This document shows, piece after piece, positions 15,798 through 26,002 of a stretch of 64,000 nucleotides of DNA. The notes under the pieces are model-generated. The model saw only the letters and a program-made list of their open reading frames with translations, did not search any database and was not told the origin of the DNA. Positions within the stretch are counted from its first letter, which is position 1; every line of letters begins with the position of its first letter. Both the position numbers and the translations under genes were made by a program. The stretch is from Flavobacteriaceae bacterium. Its GTDB lineage: Bacteria > Bacteroidota > Bacteroidia > Flavobacteriales > Flavobacteriaceae. The stretch lies in the NCBI GenBank assembly GCA_014075215.1, contig CP046177.1, positions 3,410,501-3,474,500 on the forward strand. The letters run 5' to 3'.

Positions 15798-16683
15798 TTA
15801 ATTAATTGGATGAAAGTTATTTACAATCTCATGTAAAGATTCTAAATCGTTTTGTACATAACGTTCTGTAGAAGATATATAACGATGCCCTGCCATGACT
15901 TGCACTTGTCTTAAATTGTAGTGTTTCAACCAATTTGTAATTACTGAAGCTCGGATTTGATTGGAACTATTTACTTTATGATTTGTCTTTTTTAACTTCT
16001 TTAAAATATGATGGATTGTGATTCCTAATCGTTTGTTATTTGGTATAAATATTCTGTCAGTCTCTAGTTGTTTTCTAATCAATATTTCTTCTCTAACTTC
16101 TTTTATATATTCTAAAAATTCTATGACTTGCCAGGGTTTTAATTCTAATGTTCTTGAGTTACTTCTTGCTCCACTTTTTATATAAACTTTGCCTTTATAA
16201 AGTTGTAAATCTTCGAGTTCTAATTGTATGAGTTCTGTTGTATTTAATCCTTGATAGACTAGTAAACCAACGATTACTTTATTCCTCTTTGCACACAGTC
16301 TGTGGTACTTATCTGCGACATTGTCGCTTTGATAACTATAATATAAATCTTCCAATTCATCAGATTCTAAGATGTTGTAATTGACTGTTCTTTTGATGCC
16401 TTTAATGGTGGTAGTTTCTATCGGGTTATCTGGCCGCAAGGCGACAGCTATTAAATAGTTTAGATAGCTTCTTTATGATTCCAAGTTTATGATTTACCGT
16501 CTTTTTATTAGTATTCTTTCTTTGTAAGTGTTTAATATATTTCATACAAGTTTTGTAATCTATTTGATCTGGAGTTGTATGATTTCTGTTACACCATTTT
16601 ATAAACTTACCTACCCCGTTTGTATAACTATCTATTGTTGTTGTTCTATAATTCTCTTTCTCTAAATATGTTTTATAGTTCAT
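15798..16683 (-). pseudogene. TyrB recombinase-like gene with frameshift (U2)
   Basis: The N-terminal part (16426-16683, MNYKTYLEKENYR) and the C-terminal part (15798-16439) are in different frames. The break coincides with a small palindromic insertion (GTCGCCTTGCGGC) near 16430. A second palindrome (GCGACAATGTCGC) lies in frame further on. As in other TyrB proteins, the box I Arg is absent (VYQGLNTTEL) and the box II His is replaced (NQIRASVI), while AGHR and STERY remain. It is inactive as written unless the shift is bypassed. Confidence 0.7.
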
Positions 16684-16686
16684 TAT

Positions 16687-17655
16687 TTAAATTGTTTGGG
16701 TGTCATTTCGGCTTCGCTCAATACAGGCTTGCCTCTCGACTAAATGAGTATAAATTTGAGTGGATTCTAAAGAGCTATGGCCTAAAAAAGTTTTAATGCT
16801 TTCTAGCTTTACTTGTTGTTGTAATAAATGTGTTGCAATGCTATGTCTTAATGTATGTAGTGTAATTTTTTTTTCTACAATCTCCTTGTTATTACTTGCT
16901 TGTATAATTTTCTGCAATCGGTTTGATAAACTCATTCCACCCATTCTCTTGCCTTGTTTACTAATAAATAGTGCTTCTTCACTTCGACTTCGCTCAGTGC
17001 GAGTAAATTGTGGTCGTGATTCAAAGACATAGTCTTCTAGGATTTGTAAATTGTATCTATTGACGGGTATTACCCGTTCCTTGTAATTCTTTCCTTTTCT
17101 AACGTGTATGCGCTCTTTATCAAAGAATATATCTTTTATATCTAGGCTGACGGCCTCCGTCCTGCGTAATCCACAACTGTAAAAGATTACTAAGATGGCT
17201 TTATCTCTTAATCTATAATGCTCATAATTATGACTATACTCTGTTGCTTTAAAGAGTTCTTTAATTTCTAATTGTGTAAGTATATTGATTCGTTCTTCTG
17301 TTGGATTCTCTTCTGTTTTTAAATGTATATTGAAGTCTTTGTAGTTGTGTTGTTTTAAATATTCTCTAAATTTCTTAAGAGCTTGTTGGTGTTTGTTTAA
17401 GTAACTTTTACTTAAACTTCCATTTCTTGTTTGATTGGGCCTTTCTTGTAAATAACTATAATATTCTTTGACTGTCTTTGTACTAATATCATTGATACTT
17501 TTAATACTACTTTGCTCTAAATAATAAAAAAACTCCTGAAGATGTAAGGGTAAACTATACACTGTACTTTCTGCATAACCTAAGATGTCTAACCATTCTT
17601 TAAAGTTCTTCACAAAGATTTTATAAGGTTCGTTTTGTAGTATTAATTTTTTCAT
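16687..17655 (-). CDS. tyrosine recombinase TyrA, complete active site (U2)
   Basis: 322 residues with intact catalytic motifs: SCGLRRTEA (box I Arg), LHTLRHSIAT (His-x-x-Arg), FLGHSSLEST and TQIYTH (Tyr). It is longer than U1 TyrA because of in-frame REP-like insertions: one gives RTERSRSEE before ALFISK, the other gives ACIERSRND near the C terminus. tyrB follows 3 bp downstream. The catalytic residues are outside the insertions, so activity is plausible. Confidence 0.82.
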   Translation of the reverse strand: MKKLILQNEPYKIFVKNFKEWLDILGYAESTVYSLPLHLQEFFYYLEQSSIKSINDISTKTVKEYYSYLQERPNQTRNGSLSKSYLNKHQQALKKFREYLKQHNYKDFNIHLKTEENPTEERINILTQLEIKELFKATEYSHNYEHYRLRDKAILVIFYSCGLRRTEAVSLDIKDIFFDKERIHVRKGKNYKERVIPVNRYNLQILEDYVFESRPQFTRTERSRSEEALFISKQGKRMGGMSLSNRLQKIIQASNNKEIVEKKITLHTLRHSIATHLLQQQVKLESIKTFLGHSSLESTQIYTHLVERQACIERSRNDTQTI

Positions 17656-17809
17656 TCTTATCGTTTTTTATTTTTTACTCGGTATGTGTTTTTTGAAGCT
17701 TTGTTGCGAACCTTATTTAATAAACTGATTGTTAATTAAATAACTTCGCAAAAATGCTACTTGCGAAGTGGTTGCGAACTTGCGAGGGTGCGTGTCGTAC
17801 AGACAAGTA

Positions 17810-19335
17810 TTATTCTTTACCTTTTATTCTATCTATACAGTCTTGTAACGCTTTATTTATCTGCGCTTTAAGGTTTGTATATTCGTCTATATCAACAATT
17901 TCATAATGATACATTTTCCCTTTTTCTGCTTTTACGTATCTTATATAACCTTCTAATAAGAGTTGTTTAGTATAGTTTCTTAATGTACTTTCTTTGAGTC
18001 TTAATTTTCTTCTAATTTCAGAACTTGTAAACGTGGTTGTATTCTCTTCCTTTAAGTATGTTTTAGATTCTCTAAGTGATTTCTACAAGCTCCTGTTAAT
18101 GTATCTGACTTTCTTAATAATACTTCTATAATTAATTCATTTGCTTCTTTAATGTCTTCTATTTCTGTTTCTATGTATTCTTCTCCAGTTTCTTTATTTA
18201 CTTTGTGTTCGCGTTGGTATTGTTTGTAAAATGTGATGGCACTTATAAATCGTAAATAATGAGCATTGGTTCTTCTTGGTTTAAAAACGGATTGCGGAAG
18301 CTCTAAATATTCTGCATACGGATTAATCACTTTGATGGGTTTTAAAACTCTCTGTATATTCTGCAATAAGCTTTTGGCTGTATGCTGTAGGCTTTCATCT
18401 ACTTTTCCTGCAATGACTAATCGCTGATAATCCATAATACGTTTGTCTTGTTTTTGGCTTTCATCTATGTATAATAAAAAAGAACGATTGGCATTGTCTT
18501 CGTAAATAGTCTCTTGGGTGGTAGCGCCTGCAAAACAAACAGGGCCTTGTACTTCTAAGGGAATGGTTTTACTCTCTCCGTTTTTATCTTTATGAACCAC
18601 GCGTTTTTTAATCCATTTCTTACTAGCAAATTCTCTAATGGTATACAATACTTTTTGTACGCCGTCTAAATCTTCTATCATAATAATTCGATGAGAGAGC
18701 TCTGTTTTAGCAAAATAGTACAAAGCATTTGCAGATAAAGTAGTTACTTCTATAATATCTTCTTCTGGCATTAAAGCTGCTATAGAAGATTGCAGGTGTG
18801 TTTTACCTGTTCCAGAACTTCCCAAAGAAATACAGTGCAAAGGATTGTTGGTTTTTCTTGACGTAAAAATTAAATACATCAGCAATCTATTAACGTCTTC
18901 GCCAATAACTCCAGATTCACTGATGTATTTGTTGGTTCTCTCTAGCAAGTTTCCCTGTCTTAAAAATTCTTCTGATTCTGCAATTTCTTTAGCTGTTAAC
19001 TCTTTTGTGTAGGGTTTATAGGCTTCTGCTTGTTTGTCTAATAATAAAAATCTATAATTCTGTAATTCGTGTGTGAGTTCTTGTAATACTTTTCTTACGA
19101 CACTCGTCCCAATCTCTAAACGTTCTGCACATCTTCTTACAAACTTCTCTACTTGATTATCATTATACAAGTCTATACTTTGCCTTAAAACGTTATGCTG
19201 TTTGGGTTTCTGTATGCTTATTGTTACTCGTAGACTTTCTAATTTGTTGGTTCTAATTCCACCTAAAATATGGAGTTCTAAATGTTTTGTAGTGTACTTG
19301 TAGTTGTTGGTGTTACTTGTGTCTAAAATATTCAT
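17810..19335 (-). pseudogene. P-loop ATPase, C-terminal frameshift (U2)
   Basis: The main frame (18052-19335, 427 residues) has LDLYND-like SIDLYNDN, Walker A (GSSGTGKTH), Walker B (RIIMIEDLD) and a sensor-like ATTQETIYEDNANRS. It stops after LENLKHT. The next frame (17810 to about 18080) continues with a winged helix (FTSSEIRRKLRLKESTLRNY) and the ending DCIDRIKGKE that match the intact U1 protein. One indel near 18055-18080 therefore separates the two parts. The ATPase body could still be made without its DNA-binding tail. Confidence 0.7.
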
Positions 19336-19397
19336 ATATGGATACTTTTAAAGTGCATTGAAAAATCTAAGGTATCCACAAATGAGTAATAAAACAA

Positions 19398-19413
19398 TAT
19401 CCATATTTGGATA
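19398..19413. promoter_or_regulatory. candidate XRE operator (U2)
   Basis: A 16-bp near-palindrome TATCCATATTTGGATA lies between the divergent ATPase and XRE genes. Further half-sites TATGGATAC (19335) and GTATCCAC (19373) lie between it and the ATPase start. Autoregulation by the adjacent XRE protein is inferred. Confidence 0.6.
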
Positions 19414-19475
19414 CTTGCTCTTAATCCCTTATTTTTACAGAAAAATTGCACGAATCTTTTTTTAAAACACCTTTT

Positions 19476-19796
19476 ATGAACTTAATTTTATCTGATTTTA
19501 TCCAAAACCTAAAGCATTATAGAACTAAAAAAGAGCTTACTCAAAAACAATTGGCTAACCATTTAAGGATAGGTCATGGAAATATTGCACGGTATGAACG
19601 TGGTGAAGTGGTACCAAAACTAGATGTAGTATTGGCGATTGCTAAAAAACTAGAAGTCTCTTTAGATGCCTTATGTGGACTTGATAAAGAAAAGGATACT
19701 GAACTAACTCTTTTAATACAAAAGTCTCAGAAACTTGCTTTAAAAGACAAAGAACTACTAAAACAACTTATTGTAAAATTTGTGAACTTCAACTAA
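19476..19796 (+). CDS. XRE-family regulator (U2)
   Basis: 106 residues from MNLILSDF; an upstream in-frame ATG at 19446 would add ten residues. A classic HTH_XRE domain spans about 8-60 (LTQKQLANHLRIGHGNIARYERGEVVPKLDVVLAIAKKL), followed by a short helical tail. It is divergent from the primase/ATPase operon with a palindrome between, as in U3-U5, so it is the likely repressor of recombination genes. Confidence 0.85.
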   Translation: MNLILSDFIQNLKHYRTKKELTQKQLANHLRIGHGNIARYERGEVVPKLDVVLAIAKKLEVSLDALCGLDKEKDTELTLLIQKSQKLALKDKELLKQLIVKFVNFN

Positions 19797-19851
19797 TCTT
19801 TTTAAAAGCTATTTTGTAAATTAGTGCTATTATAAATACTAATTTTTAGCT

Positions 19852-20130
19852 ATGAAGTTTCACATTAAAGATGAGCACGATTTTTTTAAGCATTTTGGCA
19901 AACAAACAAATGAAAGCTTAACATTACCTAATGACCAAAATTGCCCTTATAAATTTGAAGAAAATATACGTCTCTTAGCAGCGCATTATGACAATACCAC
20001 AGAGGCTGACCAAGGTTTCTTTTTTGATTTTGAACAAACTCCTGAATATAAAATGGTTTTAGACTATTTGGTTACTTTCTACAATTGGAATCTTGAACAA
20101 CCTTTTTTTATTAGAAAACCCAAAGAGTGA
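19852..20130 (+). CDS. hypothetical protein
   Basis: 92 residues, acidic and aromatic (DHDFFKHFGKQ-like start, FFFDFEQTPEYKMVLDYL). There is no signal peptide or membrane segment, and I recognise no family. It follows the U2 XRE gene by about 55 bp in the same direction and is absent from the other units. It could be part of the XRE transcript. Confidence 0.5.
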   Translation: MKFHIKDEHDFFKHFGKQTNESLTLPNDQNCPYKFEENIRLLAAHYDNTTEADQGFFFDFEQTPEYKMVLDYLVTFYNWNLEQPFFIRKPKE

Positions 20131-20134
20131 AAGC

Positions 20135-20692
20135 CTATTCAAAAAATCCTGTACTATCTATTTCTAAAATAGTAGTATCATCTGCATAATTCCTAGCACT
20201 TGAGTATTTCCAATCAATAGAATTTGTTACAAAACCACTCTCTACAGGATTGTTATGTATATAATCTATTTTCTGTTTGATAACTTTTTCACTCCATAAC
20301 TCTACAGGTTTATTATGATGTTGCCAAAACTGATATTTAGAGATATTTCCCTGTTTCTTTCCTGCTCTTTTAAACATCCATAATAACCATTCTTTTCTAC
20401 TTTCTTGTGGATTGTTTTCTATAGCTTCTATAGTTTTCTTTGAAGTATGTCGTTTAAAATCTCTTAATAATTCTGAAGGTTCGCTATTTGATGAACGAAA
20501 AATAAAATGTACATGACTTGGCATAAAACAATAACAATACAACTCCATTCCTTTTTCCTTTCTACAATAATTTATACTGTCTGCTAATACATCAAAATAG
20601 ACTTGTCGTGTAAAAACATCTATCCAATTGATTGTTGCAAAACTCACAAAATATAAACCACTCTTATTATAAAATTTATAATTTCTACTCAT
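20135..20692 (-). CDS. REP-associated tyrosine transposase (RAYT, IS200/IS605-like)
   Basis: 186 residues from MSRNYKFYNKSGLYFVSFAT; a longer frame reaches 20761 but lies over palindromic repeat DNA. The Y1 transposase motif HxH is seen in YCFMPSHVHFIF, with a helical Tyr region near IDYIHNNPVESGFV. RAYTs are single-copy domesticated transposases linked to REP palindromes. Palindromes flank it at 20710-20780 and similar short ones sit inside U2 tyrA and tyrB, so it may have spread them. It is convergent with 19852-20130. Confidence 0.88.
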   Translation of the reverse strand: MSRNYKFYNKSGLYFVSFATINWIDVFTRQVYFDVLADSINYCRKEKGMELYCYCFMPSHVHFIFRSSNSEPSELLRDFKRHTSKKTIEAIENNPQESRKEWLLWMFKRAGKKQGNISKYQFWQHHNKPVELWSEKVIKQKIDYIHNNPVESGFVTNSIDWKYSSARNYADDTTILEIDSTGFFE

Positions 20693-20709
20693 AGCATTGC
20701 TAAAATACA

Positions 20710-20780
20710 AAAAGCTACGCTTTGCAGCATAGCTTTTTGTTGTTATCATCTTTGACGCCACTAGTTACAAACTAGCGGGG
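20710..20780. repeat. REP-like palindromes next to the RAYT gene
   Basis: Two palindromes: AAAAAGCTACGC...GCATAGCTTTTT (20710-20739) and CGCCACTAGTTACAAACTAG (20756-20775). The second resembles the one at 9154-9181 (GCTAGCATTTGCTAGTGGCG). They adjoin the 5' side of the RAYT gene, where REP pairs are expected. Confidence 0.6.
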
Positions 20781-21593
20781 AAAGAGGTTTCTACGATTGA
20801 AAATCTAGTAACTGATTCTGCTAACTACGGAAAAACAAAAGTTACTTTGTATTATCATGCGCTTAGAAATGGTTTGGTGTTTTGTGGAAAATCTACCTTT
20901 AATAAATATGCATCTGCTTTAGGGTATATAAAACCAAAGCGTTTTAAGTCTGAAAGAAAAAAAGGATTGAAAGCCAATAGAATTTTTGAATGGTTACATG
21001 TGGATATTACTAACGTGAATACAGTAGAAGACGGAATACAAAAAGTAGCTTTTGTAAAAGACAATTTTTCTAAAGCGATATTACACAAAGCATCTACTAA
21101 TGGAAAAGCTGGAAGCGAGTTTATTAAAAAACTTTTTCAAGAGACTTTTGAAAAGTACGGTTTATACAATGCTGTAAAACCCATTAATATTTTATCTGAT
21201 GGTGGAAGTGAGAATAAAGGAGAATTCTTAACGTGGATAGATAGCATAAAAGCACCTCCAGTAGTTACCAAAATAACAGCACAAACCAAAGACTTTCCTT
21301 TTTCGAATTCTATGTCTGAGAGTACACACAGTATTTATAAAACTGAATTTCTACATGGAAAATATTCTCTTAATGAAAAATCACATCTTAAAGATTTAGA
21401 ACGTTTTGTTGAATATTATAATTACCATAGATTTCCCACAGAATTATATGGATTAGCTCCTATGGAAGTCATCCTTGGCAAAATTCCCAACAAACATTTC
21501 TTCAGAGAAAAAATACAGGATGCTAGAAAAAATAGAGTACGAACCAATCAAGAATTTAATGCTTGTGTAATTCCTATAGGGTGTAATTCTTAA
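20781..21593 (+). pseudogene. DDE (rve-type) transposase, N-terminally truncated
   Basis: The open frame begins directly at the truncation (KEVSTIENLVTDSANY) with an internal ATG at 20847. The integrase core has the DDE set: Asp in WLHVDITNV, Asp in NILSDGGSE and Glu in SMSESTHSIYKTEF. It ends VIPIGCNS. It resembles IS3/IS481-type transposases, and the exact family is unsure. The missing N terminus and missing left end make it inactive. Confidence 0.75.
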
Positions 21594-21803
21594 AATACTT
21601 CAAATAAACTCATTTCCTAGATAACTCTGGTTACGATTATATAAAATTCACTTTATAGTCATGAAAGAACATAGAAATATCCACTATTAAATATTCCTAT
21701 GTCTTTATAAATTTTCAACTTATGTCATTTCCTTAAAACCCTTGTCATTATTGGAAAGTTCCAATGTTGGAACCTTTTTGTCGTGGTTTTAATAGTGTGT
21801 GCC
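20781..21803 (+). mobile_element. DDE insertion sequence, 5'-truncated
   Basis: The 5' end is cut at the REP/RAYT boundary and the 3' end is intact, terminating GTGTGTGCC at 21803. The last 260 bp equal the remnants at 7524 and 12094. Confidence 0.75.
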
Positions 21804-21820
21804 CTGAAAAAGTGAATTTA

Positions 21821-22315
21821 CTAATCTGATTTTAACAATGGATTGTAGTAAACAATTTTTAAATAATCTTTGCCCTCTTCTTTATATACATTGCATAAGA
21901 ATAAGTTATTATTTTTACCTACAACAGGAAAAGAATAAGGCTCTTTTTTTTCAGTACATCTTTCAAAGTCTTTGAGAGCCAAAACACCATTATTATATAA
22001 GATTTCATTTATGGCATTATTCAAATTTGAACTATTTAAGGTAATATACCAAGTTTTATATAAAATTGCTTCATCAGTAAACTGTAATTGAACTAAAGTG
22101 TCTTTTACTTTTTTCTCATAGATTAAAACATCAGCCACTTCTCTTTTATAACCTTGATTATTTAAGTTTTCATCTTCAAAAGAATCAACATAAATATTTT
22201 TAATATTATCAATATTAAAAAGAGCTTCTGAAACTACCCTTTCTTCTTGGTTGGTACACTTAACAAGAAGCAAAATTAACAAGGTAGCACAAAAAATTAA
22301 ACCTATCTTTTTCAT
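21821..22315 (-). CDS. lipoprotein immunity protein (U3)
   Basis: 164 residues with a signal peptide and lipobox (LLLVKC, Cys20), mature sequence TNQEERVVSE. It lies two bases after the stop of the toxin gene. It shows no similarity I recognise to the other immunity proteins apart from the lipoprotein format. Immunity to the U3 tip in the periplasm is inferred. Confidence 0.65.
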   Translation of the reverse strand: MKKIGLIFCATLLILLLVKCTNQEERVVSEALFNIDNIKNIYVDSFEDENLNNQGYKREVADVLIYEKKVKDTLVQLQFTDEAILYKTWYITLNSSNLNNAINEILYNNGVLALKDFERCTEKKEPYSFPVVGKNNNLFLCNVYKEEGKDYLKIVYYNPLLKSD

Positions 22316-22317
22316 AA

Positions 22318-23310
22318 TTATTTTTGATTTTTAATTTTATTATTTATTCGCCTTCCTCGTCCGTGGTCTTTTCCAGTTTTTATATTATAATAACTTCTTA
22401 AAACATTAGCTCCTTCATTTAAATTCTTATTAGGGCTAATGTGAAATAATAGTTCGTGTAAGGCTACACCCCCTATAGTCCATTGACTGGAATTTGAAGA
22501 ACTATAAATACTAAGAGCATTGGATAATGATATTCTATTTTTACTATCTGTACTACCACCTCCAAAATCTGAAAGATGCCCTCTTCCTGTAGAATATTTC
22601 ATTCTATTATATATTTTTCCTTTATCTCCAATTATATCAACTGTTATGTCTTCTGTGGAGTTTATTATTTCATATAAAGCTTTAGTATACTTGTCTTTAT
22701 CCCAATCAAAGCCTATGCTACCTTTTAAAACGTATACTTCATATTCTTCTTCTTTATATTCATCGTCTCCAAACCAACCTCCATCTTTGACTTTGACTTT
22801 TCTCTTTCTAGTTTGTTTTTCAACTGAGAAAGGAGATTTACCATATTTATTTTTATAAATACCATTCAAATCATTAGCGATAGTCTCTAATTCTTTTTTG
22901 CTAGGGTTAGTAATATGATCTTCATCTTCAGCAGTTGCTCCATTTGAACCTGAAAAAGTTCCATCATTATTGTTAGTCCAAGTTGTTTTTCCCGAACCTG
23001 AATTATTCCAAATATCATTAATTAAACTTTCTGCATCCGCACCAGATGGGTCTGCCCAATAAATGGGATTGTTATCAAAAGCAACACTTGTTCCTTGTGA
23101 ATGATGAGTAACAGGGTCAATACCGTTAAACCTACCAATTGCAGGGTCATAATTTCTAAATTCCATTTCATACAGATTCAGTCCTAATGATTCTTCTAAT
23201 TCAACACCGTTATACTTAAATTTCTGTGCGGTACTGTTTCCGTTAGAACTTACTACATTATTATACCCTTTATGTTTCAGCCCAAAAGGGTAAACGTTAA
23301 CACGTTTTTT
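22318..23310 (-). CDS. orphan Rhs tip with HExxxH toxin (U3)
   Basis: 331 codons are open from the TAA/A8 junction (KKRVNVYPFGLKHKGYNN). The first internal ATG is at 23166. The core continues YDPAIGRFNGIDPVTHH and NNPIYWADPSGAD. The tail is Lys/Asp-rich and has GGVALHELLFHISP near the C terminus, an HExxxH set within a hydrophobic helix. This is not the canonical HExxH, so a metallopeptidase-like role is only a suggestion. The last residues are strongly basic (GRGRRINNKIKNQK). The immunity gene follows. Confidence 0.65.
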   Translation of the reverse strand, partial: KKRVNVYPFGLKHKGYNNVVSSNGNSTAQKFKYNGVELEESLGLNLYEMEFRNYDPAIGRFNGIDPVTHHSQGTSVAFDNNPIYWADPSGADAESLINDIWNNSGSGKTTWTNNNDGTFSGSNGATAEDEDHITNPSKKELETIANDLNGIYKNKYGKSPFSVEKQTRKRKVKVKDGGWFGDDEYKEEEYEVYVLKGSIGFDWDKDKYTKALYEIINSTEDITVDIIGDKGKIYNRMKYSTGRGHLSDFGGGSTDSKNRISLSNALSIYSSSNSSQWTIGGVALHELLFHISPNKNLNEGANVLRSYYNIKTGKDHGRGRRINNKIKNQK

Positions 23311-23477
23311 TTAACTCAGGGTCAGATTTCAGGCTGTTTCCTCTCAAAAAATTTTAAAGAACGTATTTGTTTATGCTTGTAAATATACGCAATTGATATT
23401 TAATTCCTCGCCCGCAAAACCCAGTTTTTTGTATCCAAAAATCCTCTGTCTTTTGCGGGCTCCCTTAGCCTCCTATT

Positions 23478-23550
23478 TATACATAATTTGCATCATAATA
23501 CGGCCGCTACGTCCGGGCTTAACCCAAGCCGTATTTATAATGTAAACTAA
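23478..23550. repeat. attC-like hairpin H1 (U3)
   Basis: The inner stem ATACGGC/GCCGTAT is unique to this unit. The outer arms TACATAATTTGCATCATA and TTATAATGTAAAC pair only partly because the right arm lacks the TTATGT block present in U2 and U6. Confidence 0.45.
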
Positions 23551-23711
23551 AATACTCCCAGGCTCATAGCAGTCTGATCGCACAGTGGAACTAAGATTGA
23601 TGATAGTAGCTTTGATTTAAAACAGGATGAAGACTACCGCCACCTTTCGCCGGCTGGCTCGTTCGCTAAAAAGGTACACTGTACCTTTTCTTAACGCTCC
23701 GCTCTGATTCA

Positions 23712-23775
23712 TTTTAATACTTGTCGATTTTTTCCCTGGCTTTTTCCATCCCTAAAAAATCGCCAAGTATTAAAA
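23712..23775. repeat. hairpin H2 (U3)
   Basis: TTTTAATACTTG.CGATTTTTT pairs with AAAAAATCG.CAAGTATTAAAA with a single T-C mismatch. The second mismatch of U2 is paired here (C with G), which supports selection for the stem. Confidence 0.55.
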
Positions 23776-23784
23776 CGGTTTACC

Positions 23785-25181
23785 GGGTCAACGACAATTT
23801 ATGGGGATTGATTATTTTAGATGCATAAAAAAAGACGATGCATTTAGAATTATTAGCATCTATCTTCCCTCAAGATTTATTACTTCATTTTGATATTGTA
23901 TTTTTTGAAGAATTAGGAGATATTTCAGTTAAAAAGGATGCTTTTCACATTTATTTAGAAGAGAAGAATATTCTACCAGAGGGTTACTCAAAGGGTAATT
24001 ATGAGTCCAAAGGTTTTATTAGCAGTAAACAGATTCAAGATTTTCCCATACGCGGTAAAGCAGTTTATCTACATATAAAAACAAGACGATGGCGAGATAA
24101 GAAGACTAAAAAGGGAGCGATTAAAAATGATTATTCATTCATTGCAGAAGGTTCTAAATTAACGTCAGAACTTTCTGATTTTTTAAAAGCTACAGGTAGA
24201 GGCCCGAGAAGATACGATCAGTAATATAGCGAGTTATTACGGTATTTACCCACGAACTTTACAACGCCATTATAAGAAACAGATAAGTGGGTTTGATAGT
24301 TGGAATCAAAAGCCCCATTGTGAAGATTATCTTATTTATCCGAAGAATATAGGAGAGTATTTAAGTCTTGATGAAGTAAGTCTATCTAAAGGTGAACTTT
24401 ATACCTATTTGACCAACAAGAACGCACGAAGTAAACAAGGAACTTTAGTGGCTTGTGTAAAAGGAATTAAAAGTGATGATATTATTACTGCTATTGAAAG
24501 AATACCCTTAGAACAACGCAAACAAGTCAAAGAAGTAACTTTAGATATGGCAAATAATATGAATTTAACAGCTAAGATTTGTTTTCCAAATGCTAAAATT
24601 GTTACCGATAGATTTCATGTGGTAAAACTGGTAACAGAAGCTTTACAGCATGTTAGAGTACAGCATCGGTGGAAAGCAATAGAAGATGAAAACAAAGCCA
24701 TTGAAGCTGCTAAAAAAGCAAGGAAGAAACACAAACCCATAGTGCTATCTAATGGTGATACAAAAAAGCAACTTTTGGCTAGAAGTAGATATATTTTAGC
24801 TAAAAAGACAAACGATTGGACACCTAATCAAAAACAAAGAGCAGAATTATTATGTAATCTTTATCCAAACATCCAACAAGCCTATAAACACACTTTAGAA
24901 TTTAGAAGCATTTATCAAGAAAAATGTAAAGTAAAAGCCAAACAACGATTTGAACATTGGTTTGAGGATACAGAAAAATTGGAATTTAAAAATTTCAATA
25001 CAGCAATGAACAGTATTAAACATCATTTTAATACCATCTTAAACTTTTTTTACAATAGGAATACAAATGCAAATGCAGAGTCTTTTAATTCAAAAATAAA
25101 ACTCTTTAGAGCCAATCAAAGAGGCGTAAGAGATACACAATTTTTCCTCTTTAGACTTGAAAAATTATTCGCTTAATACCC
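23785..25181 (+). mobile_element. ISAon1-type (ISL3-related) element
   Basis: The left end GGGTCAACGACA and the right end ...TAATACCC share only a short GGGT terminal match. The left flank is the U3 folded segment and the right flank is an unrelated truncated gene, with no target duplication. A deletion or rearrangement next to the element is therefore likely. Confidence 0.7.
23838..25176 (+). CDS. ISAon1-type transposase, two frames
   Basis: orfA (23838-24224, 128 aa) is the N-terminal zinc-finger/HTH region (MHLELLASIF...FIAEGSKL). orfB is open from about 24187 to 25176 and holds the DDE catalytic part: Asp in LSLDEVSLSKG, Asp in VTDRFHV and Glu in NANAESFNSKIKLFRANQRG. orfB is in the +1 (or -2) frame relative to orfA, and the shift must lie between 24187 and 24213. 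The other copies also split here, so a programmed shift is plausible. Confidence 0.78.
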
Positions 25182-25715
25182 ATAAAATTTACTTGAGCCG
25201 TTTTTATCAAATGCAATGTGAGCTATTGATTTTGGTACGAAATCACTCAATGCTTTCAAGTCCAGAATTGAGGTGCCTTCTGAATGTTTCAGTTTGAATC
25301 CTTTTGGCTTCTTGGCTTCACGTAGGAATTCGAGTACCTCCGTCTCAAGAATAAAGTCAGGTTCGTCAACAACAATGAGTTCTTTCGATTGAATTTCAGT
25401 GTCTTTCGTTTTATTATTATGGACAACTACTTTATTATATTTCTTAATGTCTGTATTGGTATAGTTGGAACATTTATCGAATAGCTCATTAAGATGATTC
25501 AGAGCTTCAATGTATTTTTTCTTTTTTATTGCGGTGTCAGCGAGTTTGCGGTAAGTTCGCAGTAAGTAAGTATAATACATGTGGTCTCGGTGATACCAAT
25601 CGTAAATACTCAACCATTCCTCTTTAGCTTTCGCATACCATTGTCGGTTGTAATGAGAGTGAGCTTTTTGTGTAACGGAGTAGTATTTGTCCCAATTCTG
25701 CTTTACACTGTCAGC
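25173..25715 (-). pseudogene. hypothetical protein, 5' end cut by IS110 copy 3
   Basis: The frame is open from the IS110 edge at 25715 (ADSVKQNWDKYYSVTQKAHSHYN...) with an internal ATG at 25613, ending SSKFYGY. The first half looks like a helical repeat (YAKAKEEWLSIYDW, YIEALNHLNELFDKC), TPR-like; the second half is a compact mixed domain. The family is unknown. Its stop overlaps the ISAon1 transposase stop on the other strand. It is unrelated to the recombination modules and seems to be a stranded piece of foreign or displaced DNA. Confidence 0.55.
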
Positions 25716-25837
25716 CTTTAGATTAGCAAATAGAAATAATTACTTAAAATAAAAACATAATAGTTATGATGAAATTTCTTTTTTTGCTTCTTTTTTTCTT
25801 TGTTAATAACTCTTATTTTGTTGATAACCAAAAACAC

Positions 25838-25977
25838 AAAAGAACGGAGTGAACTTTAGCGGCCAGCTAGCTTTTTAGAGCCATCCCCCGTATTAGTCTC
25901 CGTTCTTTTTAAAAGTTACTTAGAACCATATAGAATTTCAGTTTCTGCCCTTATTAAAGGTCTTAGTTTAAGTAACT
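25838..25977 (+). ncRNA. candidate IS110 bridge RNA, copy 3
   Basis: The same two stems and loops as in copy 2, 25 bp before the recombinase start. Confidence 0.55.
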
Positions 25978-26002
25978 ATTATTAATATCTAATTACAAAA
26001 TT

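Larger units (their letters stand above)
23313..23784. other. folded gene-less segment upstream of toxin tip (U3)
   Basis: No gene is seen. It is homologous to 13927-14460. It contains H1 (23478-23550) and H2 (23712-23775), and is cut by ISAon1 at 23785 just after GGTTTACC, where U2 continues into H3. Confidence 0.65.
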
